64,000 bases of DNA from an uncultured Clostridia bacterium (lineage in GTDB: Bacteria > Bacillota > Clostridia > Oscillospirales > Ruminococcaceae): contig CAMNXF010000002.1 of the NCBI GenBank assembly GCA_946567425.1, positions 1 to 64,000 of the forward strand, read 5' to 3'. The notes below the pieces were generated by a model. That model saw nothing but the letters and a program-made list of their open reading frames with translations. It did not search any database and was not told the origin of the DNA. This document shows positions 13,628 through 22,660 of the stretch, piece after piece. The translations under genes and the position numbers were made by a program. Each line of letters begins with the position of its first letter. Positions within the stretch are counted from its first letter, which is position 1.

Positions 13628-16384
13628 ATGAGAAAACACGACAGCAGCTACACTGTAAATTACATTGTCAGAACCGCTGAGGAATGCCTTAATGGCAAAT
13701 TCCGGCGCAGTCAATACAGCAAGGTTATTCTTCCGCTTACGTTTATCGCACGGCTTGACGCGGTGCTTGAAAGTACAAAGCCCGACGTCCTCGCCGCACT
13801 TGAACAAATGACCGTGCCCGACCCGAACATTCTTTGCAAGGTTGCCCGTCAGCCGTTCTTCAACACTTCCCCGCTTGATCTTAACGACGTTATCCGCTGC
13901 GGCAAAAAGAATGTCGCCGAGCGCTTTTACTCATATCTCAACGGATTTTCGGCGAACGTAACGGAGATACTCGAGCTGTTCGGGTTCAAAGCGGTGGTCG
14001 GGCAGCTCGCCGAAGCGGGAGTCCTCGGCGAGCTGCTGGAGAGGTTCACCTCGAAATGGATAGGATTAAGCCCCGAACCCACCTACAAAAACCTCGAGCG
14101 TACCGACGTGCTCCTGCCCGGCTCGGACAGCCGCGAAATGGGCGCGCTGCTCATTGCTGTGGCGGAACAGCTCGACGAGCGCTTCATCGAGGGACAGACC
14201 CCCAAGGATGTCGCGCGGCTTATGACGGAGCTTGTTTTCACGCCCGCCGCCGATGATATAACGGACGGCGAATACTCGGTATACGACGGAACGTGCGGTC
14301 TGGGAGAACTTATCTCCGCGTCCGACAAAAAGCTGCGCGAGCTTGCCGAAACGTCGGGAAAGACGATATCCGCGCATATCTACGGTCAGGAGCCTAACCC
14401 CGAATTTTACGCGTTGTGCAAGGCGGCGTTCCTTTTGAACGAGGAAAACACCGCCGCGAATATCTCTTTCGGCTCTTCCCTTTCCGCGGACAACAACACC
14501 GAAGGCAAGTTCGATTTTATGATATCCTGTCCGCCCTACGGGAAAAGCTGGAAAGCCGACTTTGATAAAATGAGCACGCACGGACGCGTCGACGACAAGC
14601 GTTTCACCGACGATATAAAGATCGCAGCTCCGCAGAATATGGTGCCCGGAACACGCGACGGTCAGCTTCTTTATCTGCTGAACAACGTTTCCAAAATGAA
14701 GGACACTCCGCTCGGCAGCCGTATCGTCGAGATACACAGCGGTTCGCTGCTGTTCTCGGGTATGGCGGGCAGCGCGGAGAGCAACGCGCGGCGATACCTT
14801 ATCGAGCGCGATCTTATAGAAGCGATCATAGCGCTGCCGAAAAATTTTTTCTTCGGCACTGCCAACCAATCGTTTATATTGGTGCTCTCCAACCGCAAGG
14901 AAGAACGCCGCAAGGGCAAGGTTCAGCTTATCAACGCGTCCGCAATGAAACTGCCGCTGCAAAAAAATACCGGCAGAAAAAACTGCGAAATGAGCGAAAA
15001 TATCCGCGCGGAAATAATGCGGATATTCACCCGCATGGAGGAGAGCGAGGTAAGCCATATTATCGATGGACGCGAGTTCGGGTATTGGTCTGTGACGGTC
15101 GACAGCCCGCTGCGTCAGCGCGTCGACGTAAACACCGAAACCATTAAGGACACGCTCTCTATGTTTAAAACGCTGTATGGCGTGGATACCGACCACAGGG
15201 ACGACGATATTCCCGAGGTGGGTGCTGTCGACCTGTTTTCATTTGCCAAAGACAACCCCGAAGCGCGCACAATAAAAACCCCGAAAACATGGGGCGAGGT
15301 GCAATTTGAACAGATCTACAACATTTATATGAAGATACTTATCGACCTGATGAGGGAAGAGCCGTATTCGGACTATAATGACTTTCTGGAACGCTTTAAC
15401 GCCCACCCGCTGCACAAGAAAAACTCCACGGGCTTTTCTGAATTCGAGGATTTTATGTTCCCGCTGCTTACGAAGGATCCCTCCGCTGCCGTCGTCATGA
15501 GAAACGGCATGCCCGTTCCCGATGAGGATATGCGCGTTGTAAAGACCGTGCCGTTTACGTATGACGGCGGTCTTGACGGATATATCAGAAACGAGATACT
15601 TCCACAGGAGCCCGACGCCATAGCTTACCCCGAGAGCGCGAGGAAAGGCTGCGAGATCAATTTCTCGAAATACTTTTACAAGCCGCGGAAGCTGCGCGGA
15701 GCGTCGGAGATCATAAAGGAGCTTCAGCAGCTTGAACGAGAGATCGATGAGCTTAAAAAAAGCAGCGCCGCAGCCGCTGTTCTGCGGCAAGCCGAGAAAA
15801 CGCCTGCCGCAGAAAAAAACGTCGTCCGCAGCGTCACCCTTGAGAGCGTCGCAAGCGAGCAGCTTATCAGAAACACGGACTTTGCGGAAAGAAATGTGCT
15901 GTCGCTAGTCGACGGGAGAATCGTCAAAAAGAACGTCGACCTTTCGAGCGGCAAAATGCCCGCCGCATACAAGAACTACCGCATAGTTTTCCCGGGAAAT
16001 ATTATCCTGCGGCTTACCGAGTTCCGCAGCGGACAAACCGAACCGCGCACGGCGCTCGCCGCCGAACAGGGCATAATCTCCTCGTCCTGTCTCTGCCTTA
16101 AAGCAGCGGATAATATTCTTCCCGAATATCTGTATCTGCAGCTTCACATCGCCGATATTTCGGGTATGTTTCTGGAGCTTGGCGGAGGACTTCGGCGTAA
16201 TCTCGGCTTTAAGGATATCGCGAAGCTGCCGATACGTATAGTTCCGCTTGAAGAGCAAAAAGCGGTTATCGAGAGCGTCCGCGAAACCGACGTTCCGATA
16301 ACCGCCGTGATAGACAAGCTCAACAAAGCCGTAACTGCTTTACATGAGCTTGAAAATTCACTTATTCTGAATCATTTGCGCTGA
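13628..16384 (+). CDS. HsdM-type adenine methylase fused to an HsdS-like specificity domain
   Basis: The 918-residue chain has an HsdM N-terminal helical domain (1-150), a gamma-type N6-adenine methylase domain, the methylase C-terminal region with CEINFSKYFYKPRKLR, a coiled coil (about 700-725), and a single HsdS-like target-recognition half ending VPLEEQKAVIESV. SAM motif I reads YDGTCGLGE. The catalytic motif IV, normally NPPY/F, reads CPPYG, so the key Asn is Cys; activity is doubtful. No hsdR or separate hsdS is next to it. It is transcribed away from the Xre operon. It could be a solitary methylase, or a DNA-binding protein derived from one. Confidence 0.85.
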   Translation: MRKHDSSYTVNYIVRTAEECLNGKFRRSQYSKVILPLTFIARLDAVLESTKPDVLAALEQMTVPDPNILCKVARQPFFNTSPLDLNDVIRCGKKNVAERFYSYLNGFSANVTEILELFGFKAVVGQLAEAGVLGELLERFTSKWIGLSPEPTYKNLERTDVLLPGSDSREMGALLIAVAEQLDERFIEGQTPKDVARLMTELVFTPAADDITDGEYSVYDGTCGLGELISASDKKLRELAETSGKTISAHIYGQEPNPEFYALCKAAFLLNEENTAANISFGSSLSADNNTEGKFDFMISCPPYGKSWKADFDKMSTHGRVDDKRFTDDIKIAAPQNMVPGTRDGQLLYLLNNVSKMKDTPLGSRIVEIHSGSLLFSGMAGSAESNARRYLIERDLIEAIIALPKNFFFGTANQSFILVLSNRKEERRKGKVQLINASAMKLPLQKNTGRKNCEMSENIRAEIMRIFTRMEESEVSHIIDGREFGYWSVTVDSPLRQRVDVNTETIKDTLSMFKTLYGVDTDHRDDDIPEVGAVDLFSFAKDNPEARTIKTPKTWGEVQFEQIYNIYMKILIDLMREEPYSDYNDFLERFNAHPLHKKNSTGFSEFEDFMFPLLTKDPSAAVVMRNGMPVPDEDMRVVKTVPFTYDGGLDGYIRNEILPQEPDAIAYPESARKGCEINFSKYFYKPRKLRGASEIIKELQQLEREIDELKKSSAAAAVLRQAEKTPAAEKNVVRSVTLESVASEQLIRNTDFAERNVLSLVDGRIVKKNVDLSSGKMPAAYKNYRIVFPGNIILRLTEFRSGQTEPRTALAAEQGIISSSCLCLKAADNILPEYLYLQLHIADISGMFLELGGGLRRNLGFKDIAKLPIRIVPLEEQKAVIESVRETDVPITAVIDKLNKAVTALHELENSLILNHLR

Positions 16385-16547
16385 TAATGTCGATTTGTGG
16401 AATGTATCCGCAATCGACCGACCCGATACAATATCCAAGACCCGAAACTCCGCTGAGACTACTGCCCGATATGTGACCGATAACCTGTCCGCGCTCGAGC
16501 TTTTCTCCCTCGCTAACGGTCAGATTGCTGTCAAGGTGATAATGCAT
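16362..16547 (-). pseudogene. Remnant of an M23 (LytM) peptidase
   Basis: Sixty-one codons read HYHLDSNLTVSEGEKLERGQ then VIGHISGSS, the core beta-strands of M23 metallopeptidases. The N-terminal zinc ligand region and the C-terminal HxH motif are missing, a stop codon precedes the first ATG, and the 3' end overlaps the methylase gene. It is therefore a fragment, probably left when neighbouring genes were inserted or rearranged. Confidence 0.55.
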
Positions 16548-16567
16548 TTACAGAAAGGAAAAACAGT

Positions 16568-18652
16568 ATGGAAAAATATCTTGATGAAACGTTAAGTATA
16601 CAGGAGCGCGCAGAAGCGCTCACCGACGCTATGACAACAGACGAGCAGGCAAGCCAGCTGCGGTACGACGCGCCCGCGGTAAAGCGGCTCGGCATACCCG
16701 CGTACAACTGGTGGAACGAGGGGCTGCACGGACTGGCGCGTTCGGGAGTGGCGACTATGTTCCCGCAGGCGATAGGGCTTGCGGCGATGTTTTCGCCTGA
16801 GCTTGTCAAAAGAGCCGGAGAGATCGTCGCTGAGGAAACGCGCGCGAAATACAACGCGTACCAAAAGCACGGCGACCGCGACATTTATAAAGGCTTGACG
16901 ATCTGGTCACCGAACATAAACATTTTCCGCGACCCGCGCTGGGGCAGAGGTCACGAGACCTACGGCGAGGATCCGTTCCTCACGGCGGAAAACGGAAAAG
17001 CCTATGTCAAGGGGCTTCAGGGAGACGGCAAGGTCCTCAAAACAGCGGCGTGCGCTAAGCATCTTGCCGCGCACAGCGGTCCCGAGGCTATACGTCACGA
17101 ATTTAACTCCGAGGTCTCGCCGAAAGATATGGAGGAAACCTATCTCCCCGCGTTTGAGGAGCTTGTGAAAAACGCGCGCGTCGAGGGCGTTATGGGCGCG
17201 TACAACTGCGTCAACGGAGAGCCTGCCTGCGCGAGCGGTTTCTTAATGGGAAAACTCCGCGATTGGGGCTTTGACGGCTATTTCGTTTCGGATTGCTGGG
17301 CAATCAACGATTTTCACGCACATCACGGAATTACGGGCAATGCCGTGGAATCGGCGGCGCTCGCGCTTACGGCGGGCTGCGACGTTAATTGCGGGTGCAC
17401 TTATGTGAACGTTCTCGCGGCGCTTGAAAAAGGCTTAGTCACCAAAGACCATATCCGAAACGCTTGCGTTCATCTTATGCGCACGAGGATAAGGCTCGGA
17501 ATGTTTAACGCGAAAACGGAGTTCGACAATATCCCGTACAGCGTCGTATCCTGCCGTGAGCATAAGAACGTTTCTCTCGAATGCGCCGAAAGATCCATGG
17601 TTCTGCTGCGTAACAACGGTATTCTTCCGCTGGACGAAAACAAAATCAAAACCCTCGCGGTGATAGGTCCGAACAGCATGAGCCGCGCGGCTCTGGAGGG
17701 CAATTACTGCGGCACTGCGGACAGATACGTTACGTTCCTCGAGGGCATTCAGAACAGATTTAACGGACGCGTCATCTTCGCCGAGGGCTGCCACCTGTAC
17801 AAGGACAGAAGCTCCACTCTGGCAATGGCGGGCGACAGATACGCCGAAGCGGAAGCCGCCGCCGAAAACTCCGACGCGGTCATTCTCTGCGTTGGTCTTG
17901 ACGCGACTATAGAGGGCGAGGAGGGCGACGTCGGCAACGAGTTCTCGTCGGGAGATAAAAACGACCTCCGTCTCCCCGAAAGCCAGCGGATACTCGTCGA
18001 CAAAATAATGAAGCTCGGCAAGCCCGTTGTTATCGTATGCGCCGCGGGGAGCGCGATAAACGTCGAATGCGAACCCGACGCGCTGCTCCACGTCTGGTAT
18101 CCCGGCTCGGAGGGCGGCACCGCGCTCGCGGAGATACTGTTCGGCGACGTTTCGCCCTCGGGAAAGCTGCCCGTTACATTTTACGAGAGCGCGGAACTGC
18201 TCCCCGAGTTCACCGACTATTCGATGAAAAACCGCACCTACCGTTACGCGAAAAACAACGTGCTGTTCCCGTTCGGTTTCGGACTGACTTACTCCGATAT
18301 CGTCTGCACAGATATCCGTTACGAGGACTGCAGGGCTGTGGTCTCCGTCGAAAATAAAGGCGGAAGAGCGACAGAGGACGTTATCGAGCTGTATATCAAG
18401 GACTACGGTGAAAACGCCGTTCCCAACGTAAGCCTTTGCGGATTTAAACGGATAAAACTCGCCGCAGGAGAAAAGAAGTCAATTGAGATACCCGTCTCCG
18501 AGAGAGCGTTCACCGCAGTTGATAAGAACGGCACAAGACAGCGTTTCGGCAGCAGATTTACGCTGTACGCGGGAACGCACCAACCCGACTCGATAAGCGA
18601 ACGTCTCAGCGGACGCGGGTGCGTAAGCGTTGAGGTCGTTTTCCCCGACTGA
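16568..18652 (+). CDS. Glycoside hydrolase family 3 (beta-glucosidase/beta-xylosidase type)
   Basis: A 694-residue cytoplasmic enzyme, without signal peptide, that would release terminal beta-linked sugars from oligosaccharides. The (beta/alpha)8 domain has YNWWNEGLHG, SPNINIFRDPRWGRGHETYG and KHLAAHSG; the nucleophile is D242 in VSDCW. The alpha/beta sandwich domain has IEGEEGDVGNEF, and a fibronectin III-like domain closes the chain (about 600-690). AGAAAGG lies before the ATG. It converges with the alpha-galactosidase gene. Substrate choice between glucosides and xylosides cannot be read with certainty; the NWWNEGLHG form is common in xylosidases. Confidence 0.9.
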   Translation: MEKYLDETLSIQERAEALTDAMTTDEQASQLRYDAPAVKRLGIPAYNWWNEGLHGLARSGVATMFPQAIGLAAMFSPELVKRAGEIVAEETRAKYNAYQKHGDRDIYKGLTIWSPNINIFRDPRWGRGHETYGEDPFLTAENGKAYVKGLQGDGKVLKTAACAKHLAAHSGPEAIRHEFNSEVSPKDMEETYLPAFEELVKNARVEGVMGAYNCVNGEPACASGFLMGKLRDWGFDGYFVSDCWAINDFHAHHGITGNAVESAALALTAGCDVNCGCTYVNVLAALEKGLVTKDHIRNACVHLMRTRIRLGMFNAKTEFDNIPYSVVSCREHKNVSLECAERSMVLLRNNGILPLDENKIKTLAVIGPNSMSRAALEGNYCGTADRYVTFLEGIQNRFNGRVIFAEGCHLYKDRSSTLAMAGDRYAEAEAAAENSDAVILCVGLDATIEGEEGDVGNEFSSGDKNDLRLPESQRILVDKIMKLGKPVVIVCAAGSAINVECEPDALLHVWYPGSEGGTALAEILFGDVSPSGKLPVTFYESAELLPEFTDYSMKNRTYRYAKNNVLFPFGFGLTYSDIVCTDIRYEDCRAVVSVENKGGRATEDVIELYIKDYGENAVPNVSLCGFKRIKLAAGEKKSIEIPVSERAFTAVDKNGTRQRFGSRFTLYAGTHQPDSISERLSGRGCVSVEVVFPD

Positions 18653-18657
18653 TAATT

Positions 18658-18695
18658 CAAAAAAAACCGCAGGCATTGCTTGCGGTTTTTTGAAT
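18658..18695. terminator. Bidirectional terminator between GH3 and alpha-galactosidase genes
   Basis: TTCAAAAAA-AACCGCA...TGCGGTT-TTTTGAA forms a stem flanked by A and T runs on both sides, serving both convergent genes. Confidence 0.88.
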
Positions 18696-18696
18696 A

Positions 18697-20940
18697 TTAC
18701 TGCCTTACAAAATGAACGACCTTGGACGTGAAATCCCCGTCGAGCTTTACAAAAATTCCCGCGTTCATAAGCGCGCTTCCGCTGAGCATCTCCCCCGTTT
18801 CCGAATTTTTGTAACAGGCGTCGGGGTCGAGACCCTTCAGCCTGATACGTCTGCTTCGGTAGTTGGGTCTGCCAAGCACCTGTACAAACGTGAAAACCGC
18901 CTCAGACTTATCCTTTGCAACGAATATCCATGCGTCCCACATATTGTCCTCGAAAACGTTGCCTATGCGGTATTGGTCTCCCGTGCGGATAATCGGGTTG
19001 TACTTGTTGAACTCCGCGATCTGCGCGGGGATAGCGTCTCTGTCCGCCTGCGGTATTCTCGTCACGTCAAGCTCGTAGCCGAACGTTCCCACCATTGCGA
19101 CGTTCCCTCTTGTGGAAAACGGAGTTGTACGCCCTACCGTGTGATTGGGGCAGTCGGAAACGTGCGCTCCCATTGCGGAGACGGGGTAGCATATCGACGT
19201 GCCGTGCTGTATCTTCAGCCGCTCAATTGCGTCGGTGTCGTCGGAGCACCATATCTGCGGCGAGTAGTAGAGCATTCCCGGGTCAAAGCGCGCGCCGCCG
19301 CCCGAGCAGTTCTCCAGAAGAATGTGCGGATAGTCGGTCGTAAGCCTGTTCATCAGATCGTAAACGCCGAGCACGTACCTGTGCCAAAGCTCGCGCTGAC
19401 GCTCCTTAGGCAGCGAGGTCGAGCCGACCTCGGTAAGCTGTCGGTTCATATCCCACTTGATATACTCGATATTCGCGCTGTCGAGAACGTTCTTCATCAT
19501 ACCGTAAACACAGTCGCGGACTTCCTTGTTTGAGTAGTCGAGAACGTACTGCTCGCGCGACATCGTCATATCTCTGCCGCAAACCTGTATCGCCCAGTCG
19601 GGGTGCTTTTTGTACAGCTCGCTGTCGGGCGAGATCATCTCGGGCTCAAACCATATACCGAACTTCATACCCAGCTTGTTCACCTCGTCGACAAGGTGCT
19701 TCAAGCCGCCCTTGAGCTTCTTTTCATAGACGAACCAGTCGCCGAGCGAGCTGTTGTCCGCGCCTCTGTGACCAAACCAGCCGTCGTCCATAACAAGCAT
19801 TTCAATGCCGAGCTTTGATGCTTCACGCGCGATGTCAATGAGCTTGTCGGTGTCAAATCCGAAATAGGTAGCCTCCCAGTTGTTTATGAGTATCGGACGG
19901 CGCTTGTCCTTGTACTCGCCGCGGATAAGGTGTTCTCTGTACAGGTCGTGGAACGTGCGCGACATCTTGCCTATTCCCCCGTCCGAGTAGACCATGACCA
20001 CCTCGGGCGCGGTAAATTCCTCGCCCTCCTCCAGCAGCCAGTTAAAGTCAAAATGGTTTATGCCCATGACCGCCCTTGTGCACTTGTTCTGCGTCACCTC
20101 CGCCTGCGCGAAAAAGTTTCCGCTATACACGAAATTAAAGCCGTAAGCCTCGCCCTTATCCTCGTCCGCGTTATGCGAAACAAGCGCCATAAACGGATTG
20201 TTCTGGTGCGAGGATTCGCCCCTTACGGAATCTATCCCCTGTTTGCCGTGGTGGAGCTTGGAGCGCTCCAAAACACGCTCTCTCGCCCAGCTGCCGTTAA
20301 GAGTTATCAAATCGTAGCAGTCGTTGTCAAAGTCCACGCACGCCGACAACACCCGCTTTACGTTAAGCGGCGCTTTGCCCGTGTTTTTCAGGCGAACGCT
20401 CCTCGTAATAACGTTCAGCCCGTTGAATACCGTATAAAGCAGAACCGCCTCGAGCCCCGTGTGCTTATCTGTACAAGTGATCTCGAGAGTTTCCGCCTCG
20501 TCCTCGTTTGCGAACGTCGCGGGCAGCCCCTCCAAAGCGGGCTTTCCCTTGTAAACCTTATGAGAAACGTACCGCAGATCGCATGTAGTCATACCCTCGC
20601 CGTCCATTACCATAAGGCACGGTTCGCGGTAGTCGCCCGTTCCGTGGCAAGGGTATTCAAACGCGGTCTGATCCATAAACGTTCCCATGTCACGCATATT
20701 GGTCTTAGGAACCCACGGATTTTCCTCCAGACGCAGAAGATAAGTGAGATCGTCACCGCTTAACCTCTTCCCGAAATAACCATGTATAAGATACCCCTCG
20801 TCGATAACGCCGAAAACGTAGCTTGTGTCCTTTGCGTCAAGCTGAAACATTTTAATATCCTCGGCAAAACCAACGTTGTCGTTTATTTGCCATGCCCACC
20901 TTTTGTATTCCTTGTGATAATCGCGAACAATTATACCCAT
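18697..20940 (-). CDS. Alpha-galactosidase, glycoside hydrolase family 36
   Basis: The 747-residue cytoplasmic enzyme removes alpha-galactose from raffinose-type sugars and galactomannan fragments. After the N-terminal beta-supersandwich domain the barrel contains LVMDDGWFGHRGADNSSLGD and KFGIWFEPEMI; the nucleophile is D497 in IKWDMNR, and the acid/base is D567 in WCSDDTDA. LENCSGGGARFDPGMLYYSP is the GH36 hallmark between them. No signal peptide is present. An aldose epimerase gene lies upstream on the same strand, separated by palindromic element copy 2. Confidence 0.95.
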   Translation of the reverse strand: MGIIVRDYHKEYKRWAWQINDNVGFAEDIKMFQLDAKDTSYVFGVIDEGYLIHGYFGKRLSGDDLTYLLRLEENPWVPKTNMRDMGTFMDQTAFEYPCHGTGDYREPCLMVMDGEGMTTCDLRYVSHKVYKGKPALEGLPATFANEDEAETLEITCTDKHTGLEAVLLYTVFNGLNVITRSVRLKNTGKAPLNVKRVLSACVDFDNDCYDLITLNGSWARERVLERSKLHHGKQGIDSVRGESSHQNNPFMALVSHNADEDKGEAYGFNFVYSGNFFAQAEVTQNKCTRAVMGINHFDFNWLLEEGEEFTAPEVVMVYSDGGIGKMSRTFHDLYREHLIRGEYKDKRRPILINNWEATYFGFDTDKLIDIAREASKLGIEMLVMDDGWFGHRGADNSSLGDWFVYEKKLKGGLKHLVDEVNKLGMKFGIWFEPEMISPDSELYKKHPDWAIQVCGRDMTMSREQYVLDYSNKEVRDCVYGMMKNVLDSANIEYIKWDMNRQLTEVGSTSLPKERQRELWHRYVLGVYDLMNRLTTDYPHILLENCSGGGARFDPGMLYYSPQIWCSDDTDAIERLKIQHGTSICYPVSAMGAHVSDCPNHTVGRTTPFSTRGNVAMVGTFGYELDVTRIPQADRDAIPAQIAEFNKYNPIIRTGDQYRIGNVFEDNMWDAWIFVAKDKSEAVFTFVQVLGRPNYRSRRIRLKGLDPDACYKNSETGEMLSGSALMNAGIFVKLDGDFTSKVVHFVRQ

Positions 20941-20966
20941 ATAATATCATTCCTTTCGTTTGTAAA

Positions 20967-21146
20967 AACCCGGACCAATAACCGCTCAACGCTCGTCTTG
21001 CGGCAAATTTTGCCGCTTTCAGCGTCAAAGCTCCTTAAGCGTTTTGCCGAAAGCATAATGCGTACATACAGTACGTCGGCGTCGCATTTCCTTGAGAGCG
21101 GCAAAATTTGCTCGCAATCCAAGCATTTCGGGTTTTGGTACGGGTT
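20967..21146. repeat. Palindromic interspersed element, copy 2
   Basis: A 180-bp unit with imperfect terminal arms AACCCGGACCAATAACC against GGTTTTGGTACGGGTT. The interior shares CGCTCAACGCTCG, ACATACAGTA and GCAATCCAAGCATTTCGG with copy 1. It fills the gap between the epimerase stop and the alpha-galactosidase start, 26 bp before the latter. I see no strong promoter in front of it. Confidence 0.8.
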
Positions 21147-21154
21147 CTGAATTT

Positions 21155-22018
21155 CTACTTGCCGACCGCGGATATCGAGTAGGTGAACGCTCTCTCCTCG
21201 CCGCTTTGCAGCGTTACTGCACCGCGCTTTTCGGCGAACACGCCCGTGCAGTCGTCAAAATCCGCCGAGCCGCACCACGGCTCAATACACAAGAACGGCG
21301 CGTCCTTTGCCTGCCATACGCCAAGACTTGTAAAGTCGGGATAGTCCACACGAACGCCCTTGTTGTCCTTGTCGAGCAGCATAACCGAGCGCGAGACTAT
21401 TTTATCGAAATAGCACACGTCCTTATAGAACAGCTCGTGCTTCAACGGCAGGACTGTTTCGCCGTTAAGCAGCGGACGGCGGTTGTTCTCCTCGTGCAGA
21501 CCCGTTTCAAGGTTGTAATTCGGCACTGCGGCGGTCTCGGGCTTGGCGAATTCGAGACGGTAGTCCGTGAACTCGCCGCCGCACATGAACGCGGGGTGTG
21601 CTCCGATACAGAACGGCATAGGCTCGCCGGAGTTATTCTTAACACGGTAGGTCACCGCGATTCCGTCCGATTTGAGCGTGTACGTCACCGTAAAACGGAA
21701 ATCAAACGGGAACATTCCGCGCGTGTAGTCGTTCTGCTCGAGCGCGAACGTAACGGACGTTCCGCTTACGGTCACGGGAGTAAGCTCCAGATCGCGCGCG
21801 AAACCGTGCTTTGTTATCGCGTACTCCTTGCCGTTGATAAGCGTTTTTCCGCCGCGCAGAGTGCCGATCATCGGGAACAGCAGCGGAGAGGTCTTTCCCC
21901 AGAACGCGGGGTCGGCACTCCACATGAGCTCCCGTCTGTTAACGGTGAGCGATTTAAGCTCCGCGCCCTTTGAGATTATCTTCGCGGCGCAGTTGTCATT
22001 TTTAAGCTGAATTTCCAC
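21155..22018 (-). CDS. Aldose 1-epimerase family protein (LacX-like)
   Basis: A 287-residue galactose-mutarotase-fold protein. It carries WSADPAFWGKTSPLLFPMIG near residues 33-52, KHGFARDLE with a probable catalytic His, and FCIGAHPAF with the second. These match the LacX/YeaD branch more than GalM itself. It would interconvert alpha and beta anomers of sugars released by the neighbouring glycosidases. A GGAGG site precedes the ATG. It lies 13 bp after the hemerythrin gene stop and so is co-transcribed with it. Confidence 0.85.
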   Translation of the reverse strand: MEIQLKNDNCAAKIISKGAELKSLTVNRRELMWSADPAFWGKTSPLLFPMIGTLRGGKTLINGKEYAITKHGFARDLELTPVTVSGTSVTFALEQNDYTRGMFPFDFRFTVTYTLKSDGIAVTYRVKNNSGEPMPFCIGAHPAFMCGGEFTDYRLEFAKPETAAVPNYNLETGLHEENNRRPLLNGETVLPLKHELFYKDVCYFDKIVSRSVMLLDKDNKGVRVDYPDFTSLGVWQAKDAPFLCIEPWCGSADFDDCTGVFAEKRGAVTLQSGEERAFTYSISAVGK

Positions 22019-22031
22019 AATTATCCTCCGA

Positions 22032-22430
22032 TCACTTGTTTAAAAACGCGCCGAGCTTTTTATCCTCGGTGCGGATATGCGAGATCAGTACGCCGATATG
22101 GTTATTCAGCTTCATCAGCGAGCCGATCGAAGCGTCCGACGAGGAGACCTCAGCCGTTATTTCCTTCAGCGTTTTCTTGAAATTCTCATGGAACGCCTTG
22201 TGAGCGGTATAGTTCAGATATCCGCTTTTCTGCTGAAGCTGCTCCTCGTGCGCGAAATGACGGTCGACATAGTTGTTCAGAAACGTAATCGTTTGATTGA
22301 CGTTCTCCCGTCCTTTGCCCGCGCTGCAAGCGTCCAGCAACTTGTTTACCGCGTCTATCAGCTCGCGGTGCTCCTTGTCGATAATTGCGCTGCCCGTTTC
22401 CAGATTCGGGGTAAATTCATATCTTGCCAT
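22032..22430 (-). CDS. Bacteriohemerythrin
   Basis: A 132-residue four-helix protein binding a di-iron centre that holds oxygen. Iron ligands follow the family pattern: DKEHRELI (first His), HFAHEEQ (His and Glu), HKAFHENF (two His) and HIRTED (His and Asp). In anaerobes such proteins sense or scavenge oxygen or store iron. It is preceded by GGAGG and by palindromic element copy 3 with a promoter just beyond, so that element would form nearly all of its mRNA leader. Confidence 0.93.
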   Translation of the reverse strand: MARYEFTPNLETGSAIIDKEHRELIDAVNKLLDACSAGKGRENVNQTITFLNNYVDRHFAHEEQLQQKSGYLNYTAHKAFHENFKKTLKEITAEVSSSDASIGSLMKLNNHIGVLISHIRTEDKKLGAFLNK

Positions 22431-22456
22431 ATTTTTTTCCTCCCAAAAATATTACC

Positions 22457-22620
22457 AGAGCGTGTTCACATTAACCGAAATGTCCGGATTTCGAAGCGAA
22501 TTTTGCGCATTTCGAGGCGAAAATTCGCAGACGTACTGTATGTACTTCAAGAATTTTTAACGAAGAAAGGCGCAAAATTCGCCGAAAGACGGGCGTTGAG
22601 CGTTAATGTGAACACGCTCT
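22457..22620. repeat. Palindromic interspersed element, copy 3
   Basis: A 164-bp unit bounded by a perfect 19-bp inverted repeat (AGAGCGTGTTCACATTAAC). On the minus strand its interior reads CGCTCAACGCCCG...GTACATACAGTACG...ATTTCGG, matching copies 1 and 2 in the opposite orientation. The -10 box of the hemerythrin promoter ends four bases before it. Confidence 0.85.
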
Positions 22621-22623
22621 AAT

Positions 22624-22652
22624 ATTATAAATGATTATCCGACCGAAGTCAA
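22624..22652 (-). promoter_or_regulatory. Sigma-A promoter before element copy 3 and hemerythrin
   Basis: TTGACT, 17-bp spacer, TATAAT; transcription would begin at the first bases of the palindromic element. Confidence 0.75.
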
Positions 22653-22660
22653 TATGTTTC

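Noticed and set aside
14066-15196. Minus-strand 376-codon frame inside the methylase fusion
   Set aside because: The methylase and HsdM C-terminal motifs on the other strand leave no doubt which strand codes.
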